A stretch of DNA of 20,410 nt from Cellulomonadaceae bacterium (GCA_031282935.1 JAITCS010000164.1:1-20410); one strand, 5' to 3'. Shown: positions 1-6,111, counted from the stretch's first letter. The notes: generated by a model not told the origin, from the sequence alone. A program made the numbers and translations.

Positions 1-451
1 CGAGGCCGATGGAAGTGAACCCCGAGAATGCTGCCGGACGACAGGACTCGGGGTTTGCGCATTTATCGCGGCCAACCAAAAGATTCGCTGCGCACGGTTC
101 TTTCAATCTTGCGCCACCATCGAAGGTTGCCAGTTCGAGCAGAAACTACGGCGCCGCAAACGGCATCCGCTGCCCAAAGAAGCGGGTCGGCATTCCCTCT
201 AGTAGTCCGCACTCACCCAACGCCCCAATGATTTCGTCTCGCCGTTTATCAGATTCGTCTTTCCAATGCGTTTTCTTCTGCCCAGGCAACAGCAATTTCT
301 GAAGCCGTAAGCGTGCCTGGTTCTCTGCTTCGATGCCATCGGTTATCACCGCCCCATGGTCAAGGGATTTGTGGTACGTTATACACAGCAAAAACCCTAT
401 AAACCGCTCACGCCTAGAGTGGATTTTTCGGGAATCACTATAGAGGAACAA
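1..451. other. left-edge region with no confident gene
   Basis: About 450 bases precede the first antitoxin start. Open frames exist on both strands, but none has a recognisable domain or a convincing ribosome binding site. A minus-strand frame from about 451 to 146 would code a basic protein that overlaps the antitoxin leader; I do not recognise it. A short minus-strand frame starting ATG at 62-60 runs off the left edge and could be the first codons of a neighbouring gene. The 370-387 stretch (TGTGGTA, CGT, TATACACA) is a partial inverted repeat and could be an autoregulatory operator of the downstream TA pair, as is usual for such modules; this is inference. Confidence 0.3.
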
Positions 452-715
452 ATGTCACAGCTATTGGTCACCGGACTGTCAGACGATCTCACCCAGCGTT
501 TGCAAATGCAAGCCAGCCGTCATGGGCGGGCTTTGCCGGAGGAAGCGCGTCTCATTCTGCTGCGGTCACTACCGCCACAATCGCTACCTGTTACGGAGCC
601 AGTCTCGCTGGGGGAAGCTTTTTGGCAGTTAGGTGAGCGGCTCCGGGCTGAGGGCTTAGGTATCGAACTTGAATTGCCAAAACGGCGCGCTCCCAGAAAG
701 AGTCCTTTCGAATGA
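452..715 (+). CDS. FitA/VapB-like ribbon-helix-helix antitoxin
   Basis: This 87-residue protein is the antitoxin of a type II toxin-antitoxin pair. It should bind and neutralise the PIN RNase encoded just downstream and repress its own promoter. The first ~40 residues (VTGLSDDLTQRLQMQASRHG, then EEARLILLRSL) match the FitA-like/Arc-type RHH pattern of a beta strand followed by two helices. The C-terminal half, with Pro- and Leu-rich and basic stretches, is the expected toxin-wrapping tail. I chose ATG 452 because GAGG lies five bases upstream; a longer in-frame start at 356 has no such site and adds unrelated residues. Its TGA overlaps the toxin ATG (ATGA), so the two are translationally coupled. 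Confidence 0.85.
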   Translation: MSQLLVTGLSDDLTQRLQMQASRHGRALPEEARLILLRSLPPQSLPVTEPVSLGEAFWQLGERLRAEGLGIELELPKRRAPRKSPFE

Positions 716-1176
716 AGGGTTATTTAGCAGACACAAACGTGTGGTCGGCGACATTACTTAATAAGCCGGATCCGAAGTTTGCTGATTGGTATCAGGCTCA
801 CGCCAAAAAGCTCTGGATGCCCAGCGTTTCTGCTGCTGAAATGCTCTACGGTGTACGGCACCTTCCGGCGGGGCGGCGTCGGCATGAACTGGCGAAAGAA
901 ATTGACGCGATCTTGGAGGCCGCACGCCCTAAGATTCTTGACTTCACCGAGGAAGCGGCCAGCTTATTTGCTGATTTTCGGGTAGAGCAAGAGAAGTACG
1001 GCCCAGCGAGCAGCACTGAAGATTTACAGATCGCTGCGATTGCCGCAGCCAATGGACTCACACTGGCAACTCGCAACGTAAAAGACTTTCGCCACCTTGA
1101 TATAAGCATAATCAATCCATGGGAAACAGATAATGCTGAGGAACCAAACGATAAACGCATTGCGACGGTACTCTGA
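712..1176 (+). CDS. PIN-domain toxin, FitB/VapC family
   Basis: A 154-residue type II TA toxin, predicted to be a Mg-dependent endoribonuclease. The PIN acidic residues are all visible: D7 in LADTNVW, E43 in SAAEMLYG, D104 in STEDLQIAAIA and D125 in TRNVKDF. The C-terminal pattern of LATRNVKDF followed by the final strand and INPWE is typical of FitB and related VapC proteins. Its ATG overlaps the antitoxin TGA by the usual ATGA. The gene looks intact, with normal family length (about 135-145) plus a short acidic and basic tail of ~15 residues. It ends convergently with the second TA module, 67 bases away. Confidence 0.88.
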   Translation: MKGYLADTNVWSATLLNKPDPKFADWYQAHAKKLWMPSVSAAEMLYGVRHLPAGRRRHELAKEIDAILEAARPKILDFTEEAASLFADFRVEQEKYGPASSTEDLQIAAIAAANGLTLATRNVKDFRHLDISIINPWETDNAEEPNDKRIATVL

Positions 1177-1243
1177 GTTCGTCTCACACCGGCCTACGGT
1201 TTCCATAATGAACTAAAGCGGCCGTTCCGGCACAATAGTCGGG

Positions 1244-1659
1244 CTAGACGCTGGAAACCGCAATCTCGCTATCGCCCAAAAGCAATCTGATGTCATGCGG
1301 ATCGCCGGTGAGAACGATTACTGGCTTGGGTAAAATGAGCGCGGTAGCCGCCACGATTGCATCCACAGTCAAATCGCGCGCTTTACGGCGAGAGTCGCGA
1401 GCAGCCACTCGTAAAACCCCCGCACTCCGGGCGATTCCGTCCGAAACTTGCACCGTGACCATCGCCTTAAGCACCCGATTCAGGTTCACATCGCGGGAGC
1501 CACCAGTAACAACCTCAGCAAGGGTCAGCGAGGAAACATAGACGGTCGCGCCATTCTCAATCGAATAAGCCAGCCATTTCCGTATTGCGGCGTCTTGGTG
1601 GCAAAAAGCGTGAGCGCTTGCGCATCCAGCAAAATGGACTGCGGCGGTGCGGGTTTCAT
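1244..1659 (-). pseudogene. PIN-domain toxin broken by a -1 frameshift in a poly-T run
   Basis: This is the toxin partner of the antitoxin at 1656-1880. Translation from ATG 1659, which overlaps the antitoxin TGA as ATGA, gives a normal PIN start with ILLDAQALTLFA and its first catalytic Asp. The rest of the PIN domain lies in another frame: RKWLAYSIENGATVYVSS with LAEVV (Glu), then LTVDAIVAATAL (Asp) and LTGDPHDIRLLL (Asp), ending at 1244. The two parts join smoothly if one T is added to the five-T run at 1603-1607 (- strand). The gene is therefore frameshifted, or uses slippage on that run, or carries a sequencing error. All four acidic positions survive. A longer in-frame start at 1669 gives an N-terminus with no PIN motif and is not credible. 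Confidence 0.75.
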
Positions 1660-1880
1660 CCAAAGACACTCTTGAGCCGAGAAACGTCGGCTGGGTCGGT
1701 CGGGCCGTGGATGGCCTCTACCGCAGCCAGCAGTTCCGCAGCCGCATCGCGGCGCAGCCGTTGCGCCGTCGCTTCTGACACATATGCGGAGAACCCGCGC
1801 GAGCCTACCCTCTCGTCCACAGCCTGCGCTACCTCCGGCGGTATCGACACCAAGCGCTTGTCTTTGGTTGAGGGAGCCAC
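1656..1880 (-). CDS. ribbon-helix-helix antitoxin (CopG/VapB type)
   Basis: A 74-residue antitoxin for the frameshifted PIN toxin immediately downstream. KRLVSIPPEVAQAVDERV followed by GFSAYVSEATAQRLRRDAAA fits an RHH DNA-binding core with an 'FSAYV' turn, as seen in many actinobacterial VapB-like proteins. The tail (AIHGPTDPADVSRL) is the usual toxin-binding end. The start is GTG at 1880. No Shine-Dalgarno precedes it, but a good promoter does (-10 TAGGAT ending seven bases before the GTG), so the mRNA may be leaderless. If the toxin is really dead this is an orphan antitoxin that could still repress its own promoter or counter related toxins. Confidence 0.8.
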   Translation of the reverse strand: MAPSTKDKRLVSIPPEVAQAVDERVGSRGFSAYVSEATAQRLRRDAAAELLAAVEAIHGPTDPADVSRLKSVFG

Positions 1881-1886
1881 CGAATT

Positions 1887-1915
1887 ATCCTACTTGAATT
1901 GTTACTGCCGGGCAA
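1887..1915 (-). promoter_or_regulatory. probable promoter of the second TA module
   Basis: Reading the minus strand, TTGCCC (1915-1910) is followed by a 17-base spacer and TAGGAT (1892-1887). Both boxes are close to the actinobacterial housekeeping consensus. Transcription would begin around 1880, on the GTG start codon, giving a leaderless mRNA. AATTC occurs on both sides of the -10 and could be part of the antitoxin operator. Confidence 0.5.
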
Positions 1916-1936
1916 GACCGTTAACCACGGTGACTG

Positions 1937-1962
1937 GCTCGGGCCCGATTCTGTGCCCGAGC
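1937..1962. repeat. perfect 8-bp inverted repeat (hairpin) between TA modules
   Basis: GCTCGGGC (1937-1944) and GCCCGAGC (1955-1962) form a perfect stem with a ten-base loop. It lies downstream of the RelE/ParE toxin (ends 2056 on -), but no T-run follows on either strand. It could be a weak terminator, or an mRNA stabiliser. Nothing else stands out in 1881-2055. Confidence 0.4.
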
Positions 1963-2055
1963 GGCGCAGGTTAGTGCCGCTGAAAGGCCATACCGCTCAG
2001 CAACACGCGGGCTTAACGTGTTGGCCAGCCGTAACACGCCGACCCAAATTAGCAA

Positions 2056-2427
2056 CTACCTAGCCTCGTAATCAAAGCCGCGTTCGCGCCAATACCCAGT
2101 TTTTCGTTTGGTGGCTGCGACCGCAACCACTATCGGCTTGTCAGCAACCACAATAAAAACCACCCGATAGCCAAACCCGCGAACCGCGTGCGATCGAGGA
2201 ATGGGTTTCCCTACCCATTCGGGCCAGGTTAACGCATCCTCCCAAACTGGATAAGCTTCGGGCCAGAAAATAATGTCCTGTATCGCGCGAGTAACCGCAG
2301 CGAGGTATCTTAGCGCTGCGGTTTCACTGAAATCCATGCGCCGATCAAGTTCGGTATCGAATTCATGGCGCGCTTCGGGATGAAATTCGGCTAGAAAGTG
2401 GCTCTCTGCCTCGCCTATTACGACCAC
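2056..2427 (-). CDS. RelE/ParE-superfamily toxin
   Basis: A 123-residue toxin of the RelE/ParE fold. FHPEARHEFDTELDRRMDFS, then a helix with RAIQDIIFWPEAYPVW, then FGYRVVFIVVADKPIVVAVAATKRKTGYW and RE-rich end follow the family's helix-helix-sheet order and its YW.R ending. ParE members inhibit gyrase and RelE members cleave mRNA at the ribosome; the sequence alone does not decide. The GTG start at 2427 overlaps the antitoxin stop by ten bases, so translation is coupled. The final ~35 residues are hydrophobic and basic as expected. It appears intact. Confidence 0.82.
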   Translation of the reverse strand: MVVIGEAESHFLAEFHPEARHEFDTELDRRMDFSETAALRYLAAVTRAIQDIIFWPEAYPVWEDALTWPEWVGKPIPRSHAVRGFGYRVVFIVVADKPIVVAVAATKRKTGYWRERGFDYEAR

Positions 2428-2663
2428 TTTGCTGCGATACGCTCACGGGCTTCAGCGAATACCACGTCACCAGGAATCAGCTTTACCCCGCCGTCCAGAA
2501 TATCGTCAATTCGGGTTCGCACCTCGCCCGACCATTCTTTTTCGAACTCACGCTGCGCCTCGAACTCGGTTATTACCTCGTTAGCCAATGCCAGACGTTC
2601 ATTGATCGGCAACTGGTACAAACCCCTTCGAACATCATCCGCAACCAAACTCATACCCATCAT
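2418..2663 (-). CDS. addiction-module antitoxin (TIGR02574-like)
   Basis: An 81-residue acidic, helical protein partnering the RelE/ParE toxin. The core LPINERLALANEVITEFEAQ, then EKEWSGEVRTRIDDILDGGVKLIPGDVVFAEARERI matches the 'addiction module component' family (about 75 residues), which pairs with RelE/ParE toxins. Three ATG codons compete as start: 2663, 2660 and 2654. A GATAAT -10-like box ends at 2664, so a leaderless start at 2654 or 2660 is plausible. It is the first gene of its two-gene operon, 33 bases downstream of the MFS gene's stop on the same strand. Confidence 0.78.
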   Translation of the reverse strand: MMGMSLVADDVRRGLYQLPINERLALANEVITEFEAQREFEKEWSGEVRTRIDDILDGGVKLIPGDVVFAEARERIAAKWS

Positions 2664-2696
2664 ATTATCACGTCTTGAGGCCGGTTTACCGAAATG

Positions 2697-4157
2697 CTAG
2701 GCGGCGGTTATTAGTTCGGGGTCGGGGGCCATTATTGCGTTGGCCGTTGCTTTACCAGCGTGTGCAAGGGCGGGGTTCTCAGTTACACTCTGCGGCTCAG
2801 GTAGTTCAGACCCGGCCTGTTGCGGATTGGGGAGGTCAGACACCGGATGCTGCAGTGCGGATAGGTCGGACACGGCTTGGTGCTGCGCGCGGGAGTCGGT
2901 CGCCACCTCATCCATCGCGCCGCCAACGGGGAGCGCTCCGGCGGCGGGAAGCGACCGGCCCGCAGGAAGCGGACGGGCGGCACGGGTGGCCAAAAGGCTC
3001 GCCACCATCGCGATGGTGATCAGCATTAACGCATTACGAATACCCCAAGCGTCGCCCAGCATACCGAGCACGGGCGGCACTGCGAGCATGGAAACCGAGC
3101 TAAACGAACTCGCCACGGAAACTCGCTGCGGCGCCCGATCCCCCTCGTCAGCAGCCGCGCTCATCACGGTTGGCCAAGCCATCGCGGCCCCGGCACCCCA
3201 GAATACGATCCCGGCCCAGGCCAACGGCAACACCGGGGCTGTGGTGAACAACAGCAGGCCCACGAGCGCGGTGGTGCCCGAGCAGTACAGAACTTTCAGG
3301 CGACCGTGCTTTTGCAGCAATTTCGCACCCAACAGGCGCACGGACAACATCGAGATTACGAAAGTGGCATAAGCGAGCGCGCCGAACTCCTCGGGGGTGG
3401 CAAAGGAATCCACCACCGCAAGGTTCAACCAGTTTCCCGCCGAGCCCTCCGACATGGTGGCGGCCATCAGCAGCACCCCAAGCAGCAAGGTGCGCGGTTC
3501 CGTCCACGCCGATTTGCGTTTAGGCGACAATGTTTCACGTGAAACATTTTCGGCACCCGCAGATGCCGTGTTTGCAGGGTTGTGCGACCCGGCGGGGGTG
3601 CCCAAGGCGGTGGCGGGCCTGATCAAAACGGCCCGCAGCGCGGTGATGACAAACGCCAGCCCGATTATGTACCAGCCCGGGTGAACCTCCAGCCGCGCCG
3701 AAAGCGCGCCCAGCGCCGAGCCGAGGGCAGCGCCGATGGGGAAGGCGGCGTGCAACTGCGGTAGCAGCGGCCTGCCCATCATTTTCTCAATCCGCGCGCC
3801 CTCCAGGTTCGAGGTGACGTTGGTGTACGGGTTGGCTAGCCCATTTATCAGAACCCCGACCGCGAAAACCGCCGGTTGCCGCAAAAACAACGATAGGCCC
3901 ACCACGGTTATGCCGACGAAACTCCCCGCTGCGCCCAGCGCGAAACTGCGCCGAGAACCGAGGCGTGGCACCATCATGCCCGACATCATGACCGAGATGA
4001 GCGAGCCGACAGCACCCACCACAATCAACTGGCCTAGTTGGCCCACGGTCAAACCCAGCGCCTCCCGCACCGATGGCGCCCGGCTGCCCCAGGCGGTGAC
4101 GAAAACGCCAAACAGCCCGAACAGCATTAGGAGGCTGACCCGCATCCGGGCCATCAT
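2697..4157 (-). CDS. MFS transporter (YbjJ/fucose-permease-like) carrying a parS site
   Basis: A 486-residue, 12-helix major facilitator protein. WGSRAPSVREALGLT after TM1 and GARIEKMMGRPLLPQLHAAF with IGAALGSALGAL resemble the YbjJ-like subgroup; substrate unknown. The central loop between TM6 and TM7 (~residues 180-220) is long and hydrophilic and encodes ENVSRETLS, which is the translation of a parS palindrome. After TM12 there is an ~85-residue Pro/Ala/Ser/Gln-rich tail with LP and SDL repeats and no recognised domain. The frame stays open upstream to 4550, but that extension reads through dispersed repeats (repeated GWFR.AQPPGA) and a LacI-type operator, so I place the start at the double ATG 4157/4154 just before TM1. 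ATG 4475 cannot be excluded. Confidence 0.8.
   Translation of the reverse strand: MMARMRVSLLMLFGLFGVFVTAWGSRAPSVREALGLTVGQLGQLIVVGAVGSLISVMMSGMMVPRLGSRRSFALGAAGSFVGITVVGLSLFLRQPAVFAVGVLINGLANPYTNVTSNLEGARIEKMMGRPLLPQLHAAFPIGAALGSALGALSARLEVHPGWYIIGLAFVITALRAVLIRPATALGTPAGSHNPANTASAGAENVSRETLSPKRKSAWTEPRTLLLGVLLMAATMSEGSAGNWLNLAVVDSFATPEEFGALAYATFVISMLSVRLLGAKLLQKHGRLKVLYCSGTTALVGLLLFTTAPVLPLAWAGIVFWGAGAAMAWPTVMSAAADEGDRAPQRVSVASSFSSVSMLAVPPVLGMLGDAWGIRNALMLITIAMVASLLATRAARPLPAGRSLPAAGALPVGGAMDEVATDSRAQHQAVSDLSALQHPVSDLPNPQQAGSELPEPQSVTENPALAHAGKATANAIMAPDPELITAA
3531..3546. promoter_or_regulatory. parS, consensus ParB (Spo0J) binding site
   Basis: TGTTTCACGTGAAACA is a perfect 16-bp palindrome and is identical to the canonical chromosomal parS consensus. 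ParB-CTP clamps load here, spread, and recruit SMC for origin segregation. It lies in the MFS gene and is read there as N-V-S-R-E-T. Chromosomal parS sites cluster near oriC, which agrees with the ppiA/crgA/DUF881 block nearby. No second copy was seen in the window. Confidence 0.93.
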
Positions 4158-4188
4158 CTGCGCCTCGCTGTCCTTGCTCGCATCTACT

Positions 4189-4327
4189 GGTGGTTGAGCG
4201 TGTCGAAACCACCCGCCCGGTGGTTGACGCGCGTTATCCCGCGCGCCCGGTGGTTGAGCCTGTCGAAACCACCCCGGTTGAACCGTTTCTTCCCGCGCCC
4301 CTGGTGGTTGAGCCCGTCGAACCCACC
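4189..4327. repeat. cluster of TGGTTGAGCC...CGAAACCA palindromic repeats upstream of the MFS gene
   Basis: Three 25-bp copies with ends GGTGGTTGAG and CGAAACCACC (third copy slightly decayed) lie at 4189-4213, 4249-4273 and 4303-4327. Between the first two, at 4219-4250, is a GC-hairpin variant: GGTTGA followed by CGCGCG, TTATCC, CGCGCG. The copies share orientation. They are intergenic if the MFS starts at 4157. Same family as the copies at 10541-10616, 10917-10973, 14395-14850 and 15546-15569. Confidence 0.9.
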
Positions 4328-4468
4328 CACCCGGCGCCTCAACGGTCGCCAAGGGCACACTCACACTCTGCGGCAAGTTGCCGGCATCGCGCGACGGTTT
4401 CAAGGACGCAGTAGCGGGGCGGTCGAGGACAGCAGCGAGATTCAACGAAAAACTTTCAGAGATTACGG

Positions 4469-4484
4469 GTCGCATCGTTTCGAT
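4469..4484. promoter_or_regulatory. second, imperfect LacI-type operator
   Basis: GTCGCATCGTTTCGAT matches the perfect palindrome at 4502-4517 at 13 of 16 positions, including one whole half-site. The centres are 33 bp apart, about three helical turns, so two dimers or a tetramer could bind the same face of DNA. Both lie upstream of the MFS start chosen here. Confidence 0.45.
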
Positions 4485-4501
4485 AGCGGCGTAACACAGA
4501 A

Positions 4502-4517
4502 ATCGAAACGTTTCGAT
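4502..4517. promoter_or_regulatory. LacI-family-type operator upstream of the MFS gene
   Basis: ATCGAAACGTTTCGAT is a perfect 16-bp palindrome with the central CG and AAACGTTT core typical of LacI/GalR-family operators. On the minus strand a TTGACG hexamer (4532-4527) lies just upstream and could be a -35 box, which would put the operator in the spacer and -10 region of an MFS promoter. LacI regulators usually answer to sugars, suggesting a sugar-related substrate for the transporter. No LacI gene is in the window. Confidence 0.6.
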
Positions 4518-4528
4518 GGGCTTGAACG

Positions 4529-4672
4529 TCAAGCTACCACCGCCAGCCACGACAAGTCAAAACAGCAAGCCCAATCTGGCGTTCCCTGCGCTTCGCCCGA
4601 CTGCAACGCTTTTTTCACGTTCGCCACATGGCGGCCATGAATCCATACGGCGAACTCCGGTTTTTTAGGCAT
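4529..4672 (-). pseudogene. possible hipA-like toxin N-terminal remnant
   Basis: ATG at 4672 overlaps the stop of the upstream HTH remnant by eight bases (ATGCCTAA), the coupling expected of a hipB-hipA pair. The first residues, MPKKPEFAVWIHGRHVANV, resemble the 'VWL.GRRVG.L' start of HipA N-subdomain proteins. The similarity then ends and the frame stops after 47 residues, so only a stub of a kinase toxin of about 400 residues could be present. The region continues directly into the LacI-operator/MFS promoter. Interpretation rests on context and a short match. Confidence 0.4.
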
Positions 4673-4808
4673 CGCGGCCACCGGCGATTACGGATCCTTT
4701 GGGGGCAACACTGAGGGTGTACCCGCACTCTGATAGGGCGGCTATCACCGTGGATACCGCTACCGCCTCCCCGCGTTCCATCCGATATGTGGTGGCCCGG
4801 CTACAAAC
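4665..4808 (-). pseudogene. XRE-family (HipB-like) antitoxin C-terminal remnant
   Basis: In this minus-strand frame the sequence reads SRATTYRMERGEAVAVSTV, then IAALSECGYTLSVAPKG, ending in a TAA at 4667-4665. This is the pattern of the recognition helix and C-terminal end of HipB-like Cro/C1 HTH proteins ('SR.TIYR.E.G..V...TV...L..LGY.L.V.PK'). The N-terminal helices are missing: the frame runs straight into the end of the DUF881 gene (stop 4820) with no room for them. It is read as a truncated antitoxin left by deletion or insertion next to DUF881. It is too short to appear as a normal gene. Confidence 0.5.
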
Positions 4809-4819
4809 ATGACACAAAC

Positions 4820-5614
4820 CTACCGAAACGGGTTCACATCCGCAGGCAACTGCGCAAAAGTCAACCCTGGCCCCACATAGGCGGGCATTTCCAGGTTCGC
4901 CTCATGAGCGATAGAGAACCCCAACCCTAGCCAGGCCACGTAGTCAAGGAATACCTGCACCCCGGGCGACGCCTCAACGGCAGCCTGCAAACGCGAAGGA
5001 TTCCCGATGGCCGAAACCACGTAGGGCGGACTGAACACCCGCCCGTGCAGCAGCAGCACATTGCCCGTGCACCGGAACGCGGAGGTCATGGTCACCCGCT
5101 CGCCCATGAGGGTCATCGCCTCGGCGCCGCCCGCCCACAGCGCCGCGATCACATGTTGCAGGTCTTGCTGGTGTATCACCAGGTCGTCGTGCGTGACCCC
5201 GGCGATGTCCTGCGCGGCCACGGGGGCGTCGTCTAGGATCACGGTCAGCCCCGGCCCGGACACTGGGATCGAGCCGATGGCCATGCCCTCGGCCTCGGCC
5301 AGCGCCAGGTCGCGGTTCTCGGAAATCCCCGGCGCGGTGTCGGCCTCGGATATGACGGCGATTTTGGCGGTCAGTTCGTCCACCTGCGCGGTCAGGAAGT
5401 CGTTGCGGTAAATCCCGGCCACCACCATTTCGGCGAGATTTTGGGGGCGCCGCAGGGCAGCCGCCGTGTATTCGGCGCCGGTGGAGTTGCCCAGGCCAAT
5501 GCGCGCGAGTTGGGCGTTCGCGGCAAAAACCACGCCCACAAACGCCGCCACGAGGCCCACGGTGATGCCCTTGAGCGAACTCCCCGGTAGGTTTCTGAAT
5601 CTCGGCCCAGCCAC
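4820..5614 (-). CDS. DUF881 family membrane-anchored protein
   Basis: A 264-residue DUF881 protein of unknown biochemical function; the family is conserved next to crgA and ppiA near the origin of actinobacterial chromosomes and also occurs in Firmicutes. There is one N-terminal membrane helix (residues ~14-35), then a coiled-coil stretch (AQVDELTAKIAVISEAD) and the family domain with VSGPGLTVILDD, HQQDLQHVIAALWAGGAEAMTL and FSPPYVVSAIGNP. Start GTG 5614 was chosen because AAAGGGGG ends seven bases upstream. A longer frame starting with TTG at 5668 would run into an 11-bp repeat array. It is divergent from crgA. The gene downstream in most relatives (pabA/pknB cluster) is absent; a HipB remnant follows instead. 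Confidence 0.88.
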   Translation of the reverse strand: MAGPRFRNLPGSSLKGITVGLVAAFVGVVFAANAQLARIGLGNSTGAEYTAAALRRPQNLAEMVVAGIYRNDFLTAQVDELTAKIAVISEADTAPGISENRDLALAEAEGMAIGSIPVSGPGLTVILDDAPVAAQDIAGVTHDDLVIHQQDLQHVIAALWAGGAEAMTLMGERVTMTSAFRCTGNVLLLHGRVFSPPYVVSAIGNPSRLQAAVEASPGVQVFLDYVAWLGLGFSIAHEANLEMPAYVGPGLTFAQLPADVNPFR

Positions 5615-5640
5615 CCAGGCACCCCCTTTCCCAAAATCAG

Positions 5641-5717
5641 ACGCAAACCGAACACAAATCAAGCACAAACCAGATGCAAACCAAACGCAACGCGCACCGA
5701 AACCAAGCGCAACTGAG
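5641..5717. repeat. seven-unit 11-bp phased direct-repeat array
   Basis: Seven consecutive 11-base units with consensus RCGCAAACCAA on + (TTGGTTTGCGT on -) run without a break. The CAAA or equivalent core begins at 5644, 5655, 5666, 5677, 5688, 5699 and 5710, exactly 11 bases apart; units five and seven are the most degenerate. It lies in the 227-bp divergent space between DUF881 and crgA, 27 bases upstream of the DUF881 start. Tandem 11-bp direct repeats are the usual operator form of OmpR/PhoB-family response regulators (PHO boxes, MtrA sites), so this may be a multi-site operator; that is inference. Confidence 0.8.
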
Positions 5718-5746
5718 CCAGATTCCCGCGAACAAGTCCGAAAACC

Positions 5747-5763
5747 GCTAGGATTTCCCTAGC
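5747..5763. repeat. inverted repeat GCTAGG/CCTAGC upstream of crgA
   Basis: GCTAGG (5747-5752) and CCTAGC (5758-5763) flank five bases. TAGGAT inside it resembles an actinobacterial -10 box, but I see no matching -35. It could be an operator or a hairpin in the crgA leader. A second -10-like TATGCT follows at 5780-5785. Confidence 0.35.
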
Positions 5764-5841
5764 AGAGCTGTCCAAACACTATGCTACCGATAAATATGCT
5801 GTCCCGGCGCAACCCGCCGATTAGTTTGATGGAGCCGAGGC

Positions 5842-6111
5842 GTGCCAGTATCAAAGGTTCGGAAAAAGAACACCCCCAAGCGCAATCGCACCGCCGCCGC
5901 GCCGGTAGTTGTGGCCGACAACCGCCCCAATCCGCCGTGGTTCCTGCCCGTGATGCTCGGCCTGATGCTGCTCGGTTTGCTCTGGATCGTGACGTTTTAC
6001 ATCACCGCTGGCGGCCTGCGCCTGCCCATCCCCACCATCGGCAACTGGAATCTGGCCATCGGGTTCGCGCTGATCATCGCCGGTTTCGGCATGACCACCC
6101 GCTGGCGCTAA
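5842..6111 (+). CDS. crgA: cell division protein CrgA
   Basis: An 89-residue CrgA (UPF0233) protein. CrgA is a small membrane protein of the divisome that binds FtsZ, FtsI and FtsQ and modulates septation and peptidoglycan synthesis in actinobacteria. The basic N-terminus (KVRKKNTPKRNR) is followed by the signature NPPWFLPVMLGLMLLGLLWI (first membrane helix, ~33-55), then IGNWNLAIGF (second helix ~70-86) and the terminal GFGMTTRWR. Length and both helices are typical. Start GTG 5842 has GGAG seven bases upstream. It is divergent from DUF881 and convergent with the rhomboid gene, the usual neighbourhood. Confidence 0.97.
   Translation: MPVSKVRKKNTPKRNRTAAAPVVVADNRPNPPWFLPVMLGLMLLGLLWIVTFYITAGGLRLPIPTIGNWNLAIGFALIIAGFGMTTRWR

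Noticed and set aside
379..387. TTATACACA, a match to the DnaA-box pattern
   Set aside because: A single isolated 9-mer with no cluster and no AT-rich unwinding region; not evidence of oriC here.
146..451. 101-residue minus-strand frame before the first antitoxin
   Set aside because: No recognisable domain, no ribosome site, and it would lie over the leader of the FitA-like gene; not called.
4189..4327. CRISPR-like array from the regularly spaced TGGTTGAGCC units
   Set aside because: Spacing is irregular, units are palindromic and also scattered singly elsewhere, and there are no cas genes.
4158..4550. N-terminal extension of the MFS protein (131 residues)
   Set aside because: It reads through three palindromic repeats (repeated GWFR and AQPPGA), two operators and part of the hip remnant; the family begins at the ATG before TM1.
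5615..5668. TTG-started extension of DUF881
   Set aside because: It begins inside the 11-bp array, while GTG 5614 has a strong ribosome site.
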